Of a stretch of DNA of 36,826 nt, positions 23,917 through 33,205 are shown piece by piece; the stretch's first letter is position 1, and the number at the start of each line of letters is the position of its first letter. The notes beneath the pieces were generated by a model, which did not search any database, had not been told where the DNA came from, and saw only the letters and a program-made list of their open reading frames with translations. The DNA lies in contig CAWVSY010000038.1 of assembly GCA_963933055.1 (NCBI GenBank), forward strand, positions 1 to 36,826, read 5' to 3'. This DNA comes from Oleispira sp963933055. GTDB lineage: Bacteria; Pseudomonadota; Gammaproteobacteria; Pseudomonadales; Oceanobacteraceae. Position numbers and translations under genes: made by a program.

Positions 23917-25322
23917 CAGATATCAGCCCCCGCTAATAATGCATTAGAGACCAGCTTTTCAAATACTTCGCCACGCTCAACATAATTTTTAAATTGATCG
24001 AAACTTGCACAAGCTGGAGAAAACAAAATAACATCCCCCGCCTGCGCCGAAGCTTCAGCAGCCAGCAATGCCTGCGCTAAAGTTTCAGTAATACAAACAT
24101 CGGCACTTGAACCAATATCCTTAGCCATTACATTGGCATCACGGCCAAACAATACCGCTTGCTTAACACTTAATTTACAAGCATCAGCCAGTGGTTCAAA
24201 ATCTTGATCTTTACCAACACCACCCGCAATTAAAACAATGTTTTGTTTTTCTGTACTCGCTAAACCTTCAATCGCCGCTAAGGTTGAACCGACATTGGTG
24301 CCTTTAGAATCGTTAAAATATTGAATGCCATTTTTTTCAGCGATCCATGCGCAGCGATGAGCAAGTCCTGAAAAATTAGCTAATACATCCGTAAGCTGCT
24401 CTATGGATACCGCAAACTGCTCTGGCAAAGAATCCACCAAAGCCATCGCCGCCAAAGCATTTAATTGATTGTGGCGGCCTTTAATTTTTAAACGACTAAC
24501 AGGAAATGTGGCCTGCTGCTGAAACATTAAAAACTCTTCAGAAGAATCCGCAGGACAACCAATAGAATACTGATTCTTAGCCGCCACAGGATTATCTGCC
24601 ATCAGCAAACCAAAACTGCGCTTAGGCATTGAAGTACTGGTCAGCGGTTGAGTTAAAGCATCTTCACGATTAACAACAACGCTGCGGCATCCCTGAAAAA
24701 TACGGTGTTTAGCCTGATGATAAGCCATCATTGAATCGTAACGATCCATGTGGTCTTCACTCAAATTTAATACACAAGCAACTTCTGCAGCTAAATGATG
24801 AGTCGTTTCTAACTGGAAACTGGACAGCTCAACAACATAACAATGGTAGTCATCATCCTTTAGCAAAACATCCAATACCGGAATACCAATGTTTCCACAT
24901 ACCGCAGGTTTATGGCCTGCCTCTGCTAATATTTCACCCACAAGTGTTGTAACCGTACTCTTACCATTTGAGCCAGTAATACCAATAACAGGTTTAGTGA
25001 CATACTCGGCAAAAATATCGACATCACCACGAACTCGACTGCCTTTCGCAATCGCAGAAGCAATCGCAGGCTCAGCAATCGCAATACCTGGACTTACGAT
25101 CAGCTCTTGATATTGAGCTAATAAATCAGCATCCAATTCGCCATTAAAAATCTTACTCTGCTCAAACTCATGAATAATTTGCTCTTGATTCGGCAAAACA
25201 TCGCGGGTATCACATAAATCAAAAGACAAACCTTTAGCCAACAAAAAACGCGCACACGAAAGCCCTGTCTGGCCCATGCCGATAATTAAGCGTTTTTGAT
25301 CAGAAGCAATCAAGTTTGTCAT
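23916..25322 (-). CDS. murD: UDP-N-acetylmuramoylalanine--D-glutamate ligase
   Basis: A 468-residue Mur ligase that adds D-Glu to UDP-MurNAc-L-Ala. The Rossmann-like N-terminal domain shows IIGMGQTGLSCARFLL, the ATP site is GITGSNGKSTVTTLVG, and VELSSFQLE with NLSEDHMDRYDSM follow. The C-terminal domain carries FNDSKGTNVGST and LFSPACASFDQFKNYVERGEVF. Length is slightly above the E. coli enzyme (438). It lies 54 bp after mraY, one of the wider gaps in this tight operon. Confidence 0.97.
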   Translation of the reverse strand: MTNLIASDQKRLIIGMGQTGLSCARFLLAKGLSFDLCDTRDVLPNQEQIIHEFEQSKIFNGELDADLLAQYQELIVSPGIAIAEPAIASAIAKGSRVRGDVDIFAEYVTKPVIGITGSNGKSTVTTLVGEILAEAGHKPAVCGNIGIPVLDVLLKDDDYHCYVVELSSFQLETTHHLAAEVACVLNLSEDHMDRYDSMMAYHQAKHRIFQGCRSVVVNREDALTQPLTSTSMPKRSFGLLMADNPVAAKNQYSIGCPADSSEEFLMFQQQATFPVSRLKIKGRHNQLNALAAMALVDSLPEQFAVSIEQLTDVLANFSGLAHRCAWIAEKNGIQYFNDSKGTNVGSTLAAIEGLASTEKQNIVLIAGGVGKDQDFEPLADACKLSVKQAVLFGRDANVMAKDIGSSADVCITETLAQALLAAEASAQAGDVILFSPACASFDQFKNYVERGEVFEKLVSNALLAGADI

Positions 25323-25376
25323 GATGTTAATCTTTCTCTTTAATTATTCATTAAGCATTAATATTAAAAACCGCTA

Positions 25377-26459
25377 TTAACGGATTTTTAATGTCGCCAA
25401 ACCCGCCAATACCAATAACAACGTAATGATCCAAAAACGAACAATAACACGAGGCTCTGGCCAGCCTTTTAACTCATAGTGATGATGCAATGGCGCCATA
25501 CGGAAAATACGCTTACCGGTTAATTTGAACGAACCAACCTGTAAAATAACCGACATGGTTTCAGCAACAAAAATACCGCCCATAATGAAGAATACGATTT
25601 CCTGACGAGTAATCACGGCCATCATGCCAAGCGCAGCACCTAAGGCCAAAGAACCCACATCACCCATAAATACCTGCGCGGGATACGTGTTAAACCATAA
25701 AAAGCCAACACCCGCACCGACTAAAGCGCCGCTAAAAACAACAAGCTCACCGGCACCCAGCACATAAGGAATAGAAAGATATTCTGAATAATTCACATTA
25801 CCGGCAAAATACGCACACAACCCTAAAGCAGCACCGACCATAACGGTGGGTAAAATGGCTAAGCCATCTAAACCATCGGTTAAATTCACCGCGTTACTGG
25901 CACCAACAATCACGAAATAGCTTAAAACAATATAGAAAATGCCTAACTCAATAATGACATCTTTAAAAAATGGAATAATAAGCGACGTTTCAGCCGAACT
26001 AGGGGCTGTGGAAAACATATAAAGCGCCGCAACAATGGCTAAAGCAGACTGCCAAAAATACTTCCAGCGCGCTGGTAAGCCACGCGAGTTTTTCTCAACT
26101 ACTTTGCGATAATCATCAACCCAACCAATTGCACCAAATGCCAAAGTCACCAATAACGTTAACCAAACGTATTTATTCTCTAAGTTGCCCCACAATAGCG
26201 TCGTCACGGTAATTGATAATAAAATTAATGCGCCACCCATTGTTGGCGTACCCGCTTTACTCAAATGAGACTTAGGACCATCTTCACGAATAGCCTGACC
26301 AATTTGATACTCGCGCAACTTTCGAATAACTTTAGGACCTAAAAATAAGGCCACGGTTAACGCGGTTATTACGGCAAAAATTGCACGTAACGACAGATAT
26401 TGCACAACCGCAAAACCTGTGTGAAATTGAGATAAATACTCGGCCAACAATAACAACAT
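25377..26459 (-). CDS. mraY: Phospho-N-acetylmuramoyl-pentapeptide transferase MraY
   Basis: 360 residues, identical in length to E. coli MraY, with ten membrane helices. It transfers phospho-MurNAc-pentapeptide to undecaprenyl phosphate, giving lipid I. The first cytoplasmic region has KAGTPTMGGALI, and the active-site motifs are WVDDYRK, NLTDGLDGLA and FMGDVGSLALG. The conserved HHHYELKGWPE loop lies near the C-terminus. It starts 2 bp after murF. Confidence 0.98.
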   Translation of the reverse strand: MLLLLAEYLSQFHTGFAVVQYLSLRAIFAVITALTVALFLGPKVIRKLREYQIGQAIREDGPKSHLSKAGTPTMGGALILLSITVTTLLWGNLENKYVWLTLLVTLAFGAIGWVDDYRKVVEKNSRGLPARWKYFWQSALAIVAALYMFSTAPSSAETSLIIPFFKDVIIELGIFYIVLSYFVIVGASNAVNLTDGLDGLAILPTVMVGAALGLCAYFAGNVNYSEYLSIPYVLGAGELVVFSGALVGAGVGFLWFNTYPAQVFMGDVGSLALGAALGMMAVITRQEIVFFIMGGIFVAETMSVILQVGSFKLTGKRIFRMAPLHHHYELKGWPEPRVIVRFWIITLLLVLAGLATLKIR

Positions 26460-26461
26460 AA

Positions 26462-27910
26462 CTAAACTTCCTCTTCCCCATTTTTTACAGCGCTAATAAG
26501 CGACAGTGCTGAAACTATTCTATCCATGCCTGCGCTGCGTGAACCTTTAACCAGAAAAATCTGATCAGGCTGTTTATTTTCATTAATGTAAGTCAGCAAA
26601 TTTTCTTGCTGCTCAAACCAGTGTGCATTTCTATTAGTAGGCTCTTCAATAGTTTGAACCTGCTTGAATGCTTCCACTGCGTAACGACAAGCAACACCTG
26701 TCGCAACAAAATTCGCAATACCTTTTTGCTGTGCATATTCACCCATTTCGGCATGTATCGCTGCTGAGTCTTCTCCTAACTCGGCCATATCACCCATTAC
26801 CAACCAGGCTTTTTCTTTCCACAGTGCTAATACATCAATCGCTGCTTTTACAGAAGCAGGGCTAGCGTTATAGCTATCATTTATAATTCGTATGCCACCC
26901 GCACCTTCAACCCATTGCAATCGTCCGGCAACGGTAGGCATTGTTTTTAACTGAGTGATGATTGCATCAACATCTAAATTCAAAGCGATACCAGCAGCCA
27001 TCACAGATAACGCATTCAATACATTGTGCTGACCTAATAACGGAATAGCGCAAGCGTAAGTTTGCTGCTGATAGGTTAAATCAAATTGACAACCCTGCTC
27101 ATCACAAACAATATTCTTAGCCATAACGTCAGCAAAATTTTCGATGCCAAAACTTAAAACTCTTCGTTCACCCGCACGCAATACCCAATCGGCATAAAAA
27201 ACATCATCGGCATTCAGCACGGCACAACCTTGTGCAGACAAAGAATCGATGATTTCACCTTTGGTTTGCATAATGGTTTCGATACTGCCAAAACCTTCAA
27301 GGTGCGCGCCACTGACATTGGTAATAATGGCAACATCGGGCTGTGTAAATTGCGAAGTATAAGCAATTTCACCAGGGCCACTTGCACCTAACTCAATAAC
27401 GGCTGCTTTATATTCAGGGGATAATCCTAATAGCGTTAGCGGTGCGCCCACATGATTATTAAAATTCCCAGGAGTCGACCAACATGCTCCCACTAAGGTC
27501 ATCATATGCGCAGCCATCGACTTAACCGAGGTTTTGCCTGCACTGCCAGTAATGGAAATTACCGGTCCGGTAAATTTATTTCTATTCCATTGTCCTGCCT
27601 TACCTAAGGCAAACAAGGTATCGGCCACAACCAATAAAGGAAAAGATCCTAAGTCAGTTATTTTTTCTGCATCACCCGCAAATCTCTCATCAACAATGGC
27701 AGCAATGGCACCACTCGCCCTTGCTTGAGCCAAATAGTCATGACCATCGAAGTTATCACCCCGCAAGGCTAAAAACACATCGCCTTTTTCGATTGCGCGT
27801 GTATCGGTATTAATCTTGTGCGCACTCAATACCAACTCAGCTGTATTCAATGTATCCGTACTTGCTGATATTCCTTTAGCTAATTCTGCCAAGGTAAAAG
27901 AAGCCATCAT
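26462..27910 (-). CDS. murF: UDP-N-acetylmuramoyl-tripeptide--D-alanyl-D-alanine ligase
   Basis: A 482-residue Mur ligase that adds D-Ala-D-Ala (from Ddl) to the tripeptide precursor. The N-terminal domain carries INTDTRAIEKGDVFLALRG, a family signature, and the ATP site is SITGSAGKTSVKSM. The central and C-terminal domains show NNHVGAPLTLL, NADD and IINDSYNASPASVKAA. The first ATG at 27910 overlaps the murE TGA (ATGA) and stands 7 bp after GGAGG; the next codon is also ATG. Length is slightly above the E. coli enzyme (452). Confidence 0.96.
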   Translation of the reverse strand: MMASFTLAELAKGISASTDTLNTAELVLSAHKINTDTRAIEKGDVFLALRGDNFDGHDYLAQARASGAIAAIVDERFAGDAEKITDLGSFPLLVVADTLFALGKAGQWNRNKFTGPVISITGSAGKTSVKSMAAHMMTLVGACWSTPGNFNNHVGAPLTLLGLSPEYKAAVIELGASGPGEIAYTSQFTQPDVAIITNVSGAHLEGFGSIETIMQTKGEIIDSLSAQGCAVLNADDVFYADWVLRAGERRVLSFGIENFADVMAKNIVCDEQGCQFDLTYQQQTYACAIPLLGQHNVLNALSVMAAGIALNLDVDAIITQLKTMPTVAGRLQWVEGAGGIRIINDSYNASPASVKAAIDVLALWKEKAWLVMGDMAELGEDSAAIHAEMGEYAQQKGIANFVATGVACRYAVEAFKQVQTIEEPTNRNAHWFEQQENLLTYINENKQPDQIFLVKGSRSAGMDRIVSALSLISAVKNGEEEV

Positions 27911-29454
27911 AATAAGGCCTCCTTATCTAAAATCATGTCATCAACTGCCGCACTGTCTTGATAACCTAAGGCCAACAAGACCGCTTCATCACTGTATGGA
28001 ATTTTGGTACCGGCTATATCTTGATACGCTTCATGCCCTTTACCAGCAATTAGTAATATATCGTTGTCGGTTAAAGCATTAATGGTATTTTCAATCGCCT
28101 GCTGCCTATCTTTTTCTACCATCACCTTTGCACAGCTTGCAGAAGATAAACCCGCCTGCATATGCTCAAGAATCGTATCGAGGCACTCATGCCTTGGATT
28201 ATCGGCCGTAAGGCATACAACATCCGCCAACTGTTCAGCCACCGCAGCCATCAATGGGCGCTTACTGGCGTCTCTATTACCACCACAACCAAAGACAACC
28301 GCCAATCGACCTTCAACTTGTTTTGCCAGCGTGGCTAGCACATTCTTTAGCGCGTCAGGTGTGTGTGCAAAATCCACAACAACAGGAACCACACCCGACT
28401 TTCGATAAGATTGCATGCGACCAGGCGCAGGCGTAATCGCTTGCACCGCATTAATTATTTGCTGAAATTCAAATTTGTTTTCGACAGCTAATAACCCAAT
28501 CGCCGCCAATACATTAGCAAGATTAAAATCACCCACCATATTGATAGTGAAACTCGCATCACCCCAAGGGGTCGTAATGTCAGCATCAATAGACGTTGCA
28601 TGCATGGTCCAATTTACAACACGAATATCCGCCTGAGAGCTAAAACCATAACTGATTTTTTTAGCGCTAATATCCTCATCGGCGAGTAAACGCTGACCAT
28701 AAACATCATCAATATTAATAATTGCATGCTGTAAACTTTCAGCTAAAAATAACTCACGTTTTATCGCAAAATAGCTTTCCATATCACCATGATAATCAAG
28801 ATGATCTTGGCTAAGGTTTGCAAAAACAGCTGAATCAAACGTTAGCCCTTCAATACGTTGCTGCTCAATGCCATGGCTAGAAACTTCCATCGCCACTATT
28901 TCAGCACCCGATGCCTGCATGGCGGCAAACTGGCGCAATAATACAGCCAGCTCTGGTGTTGTATTTTTACTTTCAACAATCGTTGGCCAAACGCCAAAGC
29001 CTAATGTTCCCATTAAACCTGCAGGCTGATGTAAAGCCGTACTCATTTGAGCAACAAAGCGCGTAATGCTACTTTTACCGTTAGTGCCAGTAACCCCCAA
29101 TAAACGCATAGCGAAAGCAGAACTAGACGCTTGGTAAAAATTAATAAGCAAAGTATTCAGCTGCGCTTTCAAATCTGTAACAGCAATAACCGGAATATCA
29201 ATGCCCTGTGTATTCTTACGCACGTCAATAGAATTTTCGCTTTCTTCTACTAAAATGGCAGACCCACCACGGGCAATAGCATCATCAATAAATTGCTTGC
29301 CATGATGAGTAATACCCGCCAACGCGATAAAACAATCGCCCGTTTTCACATCACGATTATCGGTTACTAAACCCGATATTTCTAACGTTGAATCCAGCGC
29401 ATTCTGAATATTAGAAGGCAGCAAAGGCTGTAACAATTGAGCTAACGTCATCAT
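27907..29454 (-). CDS. murE: UDP-MurNAc-L-Ala-D-Glu--meso-diaminopimelate ligase
   Basis: A 515-residue Mur ligase. The ATP site is GVTGTNGKSSITRFV, followed by MEVSSHGI and NLSQDHLDYHGDM. The C-terminal domain carries TADNPRHE. This DNPR-x-E motif is the diagnostic meso-diaminopimelate-binding site, so the organism has the usual Gram-negative DAP-type peptidoglycan rather than a lysine type. The start ATG at 29454 overlaps the ftsI TGA (ATGA) with a GGAGG 7 bp upstream. Confidence 0.97.
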   Translation of the reverse strand: MMTLAQLLQPLLPSNIQNALDSTLEISGLVTDNRDVKTGDCFIALAGITHHGKQFIDDAIARGGSAILVEESENSIDVRKNTQGIDIPVIAVTDLKAQLNTLLINFYQASSSAFAMRLLGVTGTNGKSSITRFVAQMSTALHQPAGLMGTLGFGVWPTIVESKNTTPELAVLLRQFAAMQASGAEIVAMEVSSHGIEQQRIEGLTFDSAVFANLSQDHLDYHGDMESYFAIKRELFLAESLQHAIINIDDVYGQRLLADEDISAKKISYGFSSQADIRVVNWTMHATSIDADITTPWGDASFTINMVGDFNLANVLAAIGLLAVENKFEFQQIINAVQAITPAPGRMQSYRKSGVVPVVVDFAHTPDALKNVLATLAKQVEGRLAVVFGCGGNRDASKRPLMAAVAEQLADVVCLTADNPRHECLDTILEHMQAGLSSASCAKVMVEKDRQQAIENTINALTDNDILLIAGKGHEAYQDIAGTKIPYSDEAVLLALGYQDSAAVDDMILDKEALL

Positions 29455-31184
29455 TGCGAGACCTCCGCAACATGAAAATCTTGGCTTTGATCAGGCGCAA
29501 TCTGCAAAGTACGCAACGCTTCTTCCATAATGCGACCAAAAACAGGCGCAGCAACTTCACCACCGTAATACTCTTGCCCTTGAGGTCGATCAATCACCAC
29601 AACTAAAACAAATCTTGGATCGGATATTGGCGCTATTCCTGCGAAGATCGCGGTATATTCTGAATCTTGATAGCCTTCTTTACCTACTTTATGCGACGTG
29701 CCCGTTTTACCACCAACACGATAACCTTCAACCTTAGCGCGCGTACCTGTACCGCCTTTTTGCGTGACGGTCTCTAGCATTTCAGTCATATTCTTAGCAA
29801 CAGACTGCGACATAATTTGATCGCATGGAACTTGTGCATTAGTCATAATCAAACGCGCTTCTTGCACACAACCTTTATTAGCAAAAGCGGTATACGCTTG
29901 CGCTAACTGCAAAGGGGTTACCGCCAATCCATAACCAAAAGACAAGGTTGCTAACCCTAATTTATCCAGCTTCTGTGGATAAGGTAATTTACCAACAGCC
30001 TCACCCGGAAAACCAAGCGCTGTCGCTTGGCCTAATTTTGCATCGTGTAACATTGTCCATAAATTTTCAGCGCCCATTTCATGCGCTAATTTAGCCACAC
30101 CGATATTGCTCGATTTGGTAATCACTTTGGTTAAACTCATCTCCCCATAATTACGATGATCACGAATCGTTTTATGCTTAATTCGCATATAGCCTGGAGA
30201 TGTATCAATCACAGTATTAGCATTGTATTTTTTATTTTTTAAAGCGGCCGCAACCGTAAAGGCTTTCATGGTAGAACCTGGTTCAACCATATCGGTTAAG
30301 GCCCGATTACGCATGGTTTTAGGATCAAGCGTAGAGCGATTATTAGGATTATAAGACGGTCGATTTACCAACGCTAAAATATCGCCATTTCGCGCATCCA
30401 ACAAAACAGCACTGCCCCAATTAGCCTTGTGTGCTTGCACAACTGCTTTTAATTCACGATACGCCAAGTACTGCAAACGCAAATCTAACGTTAGCTTTAA
30501 CTCATTACCCGGCTTTGCAATCGCAGACACATTAAGCTGCTTAATAACATTGCCTAATAAATCTTTTACGACTCGCTGCTGACCCGGCGCACCTTGCAAC
30601 CATTCATCATAAGCCAACTCCAACCCTTCTTGACCCTTGCCATCAATATTGGTCATACCAACCACATGAGCAGTAACCGCCGATGCAGGATAAAAACGAC
30701 GGTATTCCGTTTCGGAAAATAAACCAGGGAATTTATAAGATAATATTTTTTCGGCTAATTCAGGAGGAAGATGGCGCTTTACATACATAAAACCTTGGTT
30801 TTTATTACGCTTCAGTCGACGCGCTAATTTGGCATTTGACATACCTAGAGACGTAGCAAGCTTTTGAGTATTCTCACTATTAAATAATTTAGGATTTAAC
30901 CACAAACTCATTACCGGAGAACTCACCGCTAATGCTTCACCATTACGATCTTTAATATCACCACGAACCGCCGCAATAGATTCTTCACGCACCATGCGCT
31001 GCTCGCCCTGAGCCACTAAGAAAGACTGCTGAACTAAATGCAGATACCCCATGCGCCCAGCAACTAATAATAATAAAGACACAAACACACTCAAGACTAG
31101 CGCAAAGCGCCATACAGGAATGTTATAAGCAACCACCTCTTTGTTTGCAGATGTTGCTGATTTTTTAGCGCGTGACTTAGCCAC
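29451..31184 (-). CDS. ftsI: Septal transpeptidase FtsI (penicillin-binding protein 3)
   Basis: 577 residues from a GTG start. An in-frame stop lies just upstream and the next Met falls after the membrane helix, so GTG is the only reasonable start. A short basic cytoplasmic tail and one helix (about 25-44) precede the pedestal domain. The transpeptidase domain carries STMK (Ser304-Lys307, the acylated serine), SSN (358-360) and KTGT (493-496). FtsI cross-links septal peptidoglycan together with FtsW and is a beta-lactam target. About 110 bp of AT-rich sequence separates it from ftsL. Confidence 0.97.
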   Translation of the reverse strand: MAKSRAKKSATSANKEVVAYNIPVWRFALVLSVFVSLLLLVAGRMGYLHLVQQSFLVAQGEQRMVREESIAAVRGDIKDRNGEALAVSSPVMSLWLNPKLFNSENTQKLATSLGMSNAKLARRLKRNKNQGFMYVKRHLPPELAEKILSYKFPGLFSETEYRRFYPASAVTAHVVGMTNIDGKGQEGLELAYDEWLQGAPGQQRVVKDLLGNVIKQLNVSAIAKPGNELKLTLDLRLQYLAYRELKAVVQAHKANWGSAVLLDARNGDILALVNRPSYNPNNRSTLDPKTMRNRALTDMVEPGSTMKAFTVAAALKNKKYNANTVIDTSPGYMRIKHKTIRDHRNYGEMSLTKVITKSSNIGVAKLAHEMGAENLWTMLHDAKLGQATALGFPGEAVGKLPYPQKLDKLGLATLSFGYGLAVTPLQLAQAYTAFANKGCVQEARLIMTNAQVPCDQIMSQSVAKNMTEMLETVTQKGGTGTRAKVEGYRVGGKTGTSHKVGKEGYQDSEYTAIFAGIAPISDPRFVLVVVIDRPQGQEYYGGEVAAPVFGRIMEEALRTLQIAPDQSQDFHVAEVSQ

Positions 31185-31295
31185 GCTAACCAGTGCCTTT
31201 CATCAGTTATTTCCTTACTCTATTATTAAATATCTATTTATTGATTAAATAAAAATTCATAAATTTATAATTGTTTTATTTAGCAAAAGTATTGC

Positions 31296-31574
31296 TTAAC
31301 GACTGCTGCGAATCACCTGAATATCTTTCGCCTCAATCATGTTCAACTTTTCTTTTGCAATGCGTTCAACTCGACCATGAGCTGTCAACGCACTTTGTTC
31401 TAACAATAAACGCCCATAATCTTGCTCTAGAACCAAATGCTGGTGCTCAGAAACTTGCCAACCAGCCACCAACTGTCGATGCCAGTGGGTTGCTGAAACT
31501 TGCAACGCGGCACTGATAATCACAACAATCCACAAAGCAAGAATGATTACGTTTTGTTTGCTAGAAAGACTCAT
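31296..31574 (-). CDS. ftsL: Cell division protein FtsL
   Basis: A small bitopic protein of 92 residues: a short cytoplasmic end, one membrane helix (about 8-27), then a periplasmic coiled coil (about 35-80) with heptad-spaced Leu and the EQDYGRLLLEQSALTAHGRVE pattern typical of FtsL, ending in a QVIRSSR tail. FtsL pairs with FtsB and FtsQ and helps activate FtsWI. Sequence conservation in this family is low. Position between rsmH and ftsI, size and topology are the main support. Confidence 0.92.
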   Translation of the reverse strand: MSLSSKQNVIILALWIVVIISAALQVSATHWHRQLVAGWQVSEHQHLVLEQDYGRLLLEQSALTAHGRVERIAKEKLNMIEAKDIQVIRSSR

Positions 31575-31580
31575 TTAGAA

Positions 31581-32621
31581 TTAGTCTCGCTCGCCTTCAA
31601 TACGCTCTGCAATTCGTAAAACTGCACTTCGAGCACGAACATTACCACCAATCTCATTGGCTTTCGGCTTGATCGCTTTACTCATTTTCTTCATCGTTTT
31701 ACCCAAGTCGTTTTCTTGAATTGGCAAGCCTCTTGGTACAGGACGGCCTTGCTCCTGACGGCGAATAAAACGTTTTACGATTCGATCTTCTAATGAATGG
31801 AAGCTAATCACGGCCAAACGACCACCCACTTTCAATACATCAACAGACTGATCAAGAATTTTTTCTAAATCAGTCAACTCATTATTCAAATGAATTCGAA
31901 TGCCTTGAAAAGCACGAGTTGCTGGGTGCTTATGTTTTTCCCAAGCAGGGTTTGCTTCTTTTAAAATCTCAGCCAACTGCACAGTACGGTTAATATGCTG
32001 CAACTCACGTTCACGAATAACCGCGTTTGCCATACGTCGTGCAAAACGCTCTTCACCGTATTCTTTCATCACGCGGGCTAATTCTTCTGCGCTCACCTTG
32101 GCAATCCATTCTTCAGCACTCACACCAGAGGTTGGGTCCATACGCATATCTAATGGACCGTCGCGCATAAAACTAAAACCACGTTCAGCATCATCTAACT
32201 GCGGTGAAGACACGCCTAAATCTAATAACAAGCCATCAATCTTTTCGATACCACGCGCTTGCAGCTGCTCTTGTAACTCAGCAAAACTGGCATTAATAAT
32301 TTGAAAGCGTGCATCTTTTTGCTCTAAGGCTTTGCCTGTTTCAATCGCTAGCGGATCTTTATCGATACCAAACAAACGTCCATGCTCAGACAACTTGCTT
32401 AATAACAATTCACTATGGCCACCACGACCAAAGGTTCCATCGACATAAATACCATCAGGGTCAACGACACAACCTTCAACAGTCTCGTGCAATAACACCG
32501 TAAAATGGTCTTCTTGCTCGCCGACACCGAGTTCAATCTGATCTTTCTTTTGCTCAGCTTGCTGTTGCTCTGCTTGCTGGCGTTCAGTCTTACTTAACTT
32601 TGTTCTGCTACGCTTGGCCAT
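31581..32621 (-). CDS. rsmH: 16S rRNA (cytosine-1402-N4) methyltransferase RsmH
   Basis: 346 residues. RsmH methylates C1402 in the ribosomal P site, using S-adenosylmethionine. The SAM site is YVDGTFGRGGHS, followed by GIDKDPLAI, LLDLGVSSPQLDDAERGFSF, DMRMDP and the C-terminal VISFHSLEDRIVKRF. The E. coli protein is 313 residues and starts near HTTVLLDEAV. Here the matching HFTVLLHETV begins only at about residue 39. An extra charged, Gln-rich N-terminus (QQAEQQQAEQKK) precedes it, and no alternative Met lies between. It begins 9 bp after mraZ. Confidence 0.96.
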   Translation of the reverse strand: MAKRSRTKLSKTERQQAEQQQAEQKKDQIELGVGEQEDHFTVLLHETVEGCVVDPDGIYVDGTFGRGGHSELLLSKLSEHGRLFGIDKDPLAIETGKALEQKDARFQIINASFAELQEQLQARGIEKIDGLLLDLGVSSPQLDDAERGFSFMRDGPLDMRMDPTSGVSAEEWIAKVSAEELARVMKEYGEERFARRMANAVIRERELQHINRTVQLAEILKEANPAWEKHKHPATRAFQGIRIHLNNELTDLEKILDQSVDVLKVGGRLAVISFHSLEDRIVKRFIRRQEQGRPVPRGLPIQENDLGKTMKKMSKAIKPKANEIGGNVRARSAVLRIAERIEGERD

Positions 32622-32630
32622 AAGACATCT

Positions 32631-33086
32631 TTATAAAGAAAGGTTTAACAATTCATCTGGAAGTTCTTCTGTGGCATTCACCTCGGCGATATAGTCATCA
32701 CGACGGCTATTCCAAAGATCCTTACTCCACAGCTCTAATTTTTTACCTTGCCCCAGCAATACCGTTTCTTTTTCTAACTGCGCATATTCACGCAACGGCT
32801 GAGACAATAAGATTCGCCCATTAGCATCCAACTCTATGTCGGTCGCATGCCCAATGAGCAATCTTTGAATTCGTCGAGCACTAGGGTTAAAGCTAGGAAG
32901 TGCTTCAATTTTGGCTTGAATGAGTTCCCATTCATGCTCTGGGTAAATCAATAAGCAGCGTTCTTCAGTATCAATCGTGGCAACAAGACGCCCAGCACAA
33001 AGATCCACCAGCATTTGCCGATATTTCATCGGGATTGCTAGCCTTCCTTTAGCATCTAAATTAACCGCACTGAGTCCACGAAACAC
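32631..33086 (-). CDS. mraZ: Transcriptional regulator MraZ
   Basis: 151 residues from a GTG start (MFRGLSAVNLDAKG). Two SpoVT/AbrB-like swapped-hairpin DNA-binding domains carry the DxxGR motifs LDAKGRLAIP (near residue 10) and LDANGRILLS (near 90). In E. coli MraZ forms large rings, binds TGGGN direct repeats upstream of its own gene and represses the dcw operon. Exactly such repeats lie in the leader here, so autorepression is likely. It is the first gene of the cluster. Confidence 0.96.
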   Translation of the reverse strand: MFRGLSAVNLDAKGRLAIPMKYRQMLVDLCAGRLVATIDTEERCLLIYPEHEWELIQAKIEALPSFNPSARRIQRLLIGHATDIELDANGRILLSQPLREYAQLEKETVLLGQGKKLELWSKDLWNSRRDDYIAEVNATEELPDELLNLSL

Positions 33087-33143
33087 AGACCTACCACCCT
33101 TATAATTAATCGCGAATAATAAGCGGGAGCAATCTCACAAAAA

Positions 33144-33168
33144 CCCACTTTTACCCACTTTAGCCCAC
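33144..33168 (-). promoter_or_regulatory. MraZ operator: three GTGGG boxes at 10-bp spacing
   Basis: On the - strand GTGGG occurs three times, at 33168-33164, 33158-33154 and 33148-33144, separated by 5-bp AT-rich spacers. This is the direct-repeat pattern (TGGGN every 10 bp) known for MraZ. It lies just after the predicted start of transcription, where binding would block the promoter. Confidence 0.9.
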
Positions 33169-33176
33169 TAACACAC

Positions 33177-33205
33177 ACTATAGGAATGCTGAGGCTCTTT
33201 TGCAA
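33177..33205 (-). promoter_or_regulatory. Sigma-70 promoter of the dcw cluster (Pmra)
   Basis: On the - strand TTGCAA (33205-33200), a 17-bp spacer and TATAGT (33182-33177). Transcription would start near 33170, at the edge of the MraZ boxes, with a leader of about 85 nt before the mraZ GTG. Confidence 0.75.
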
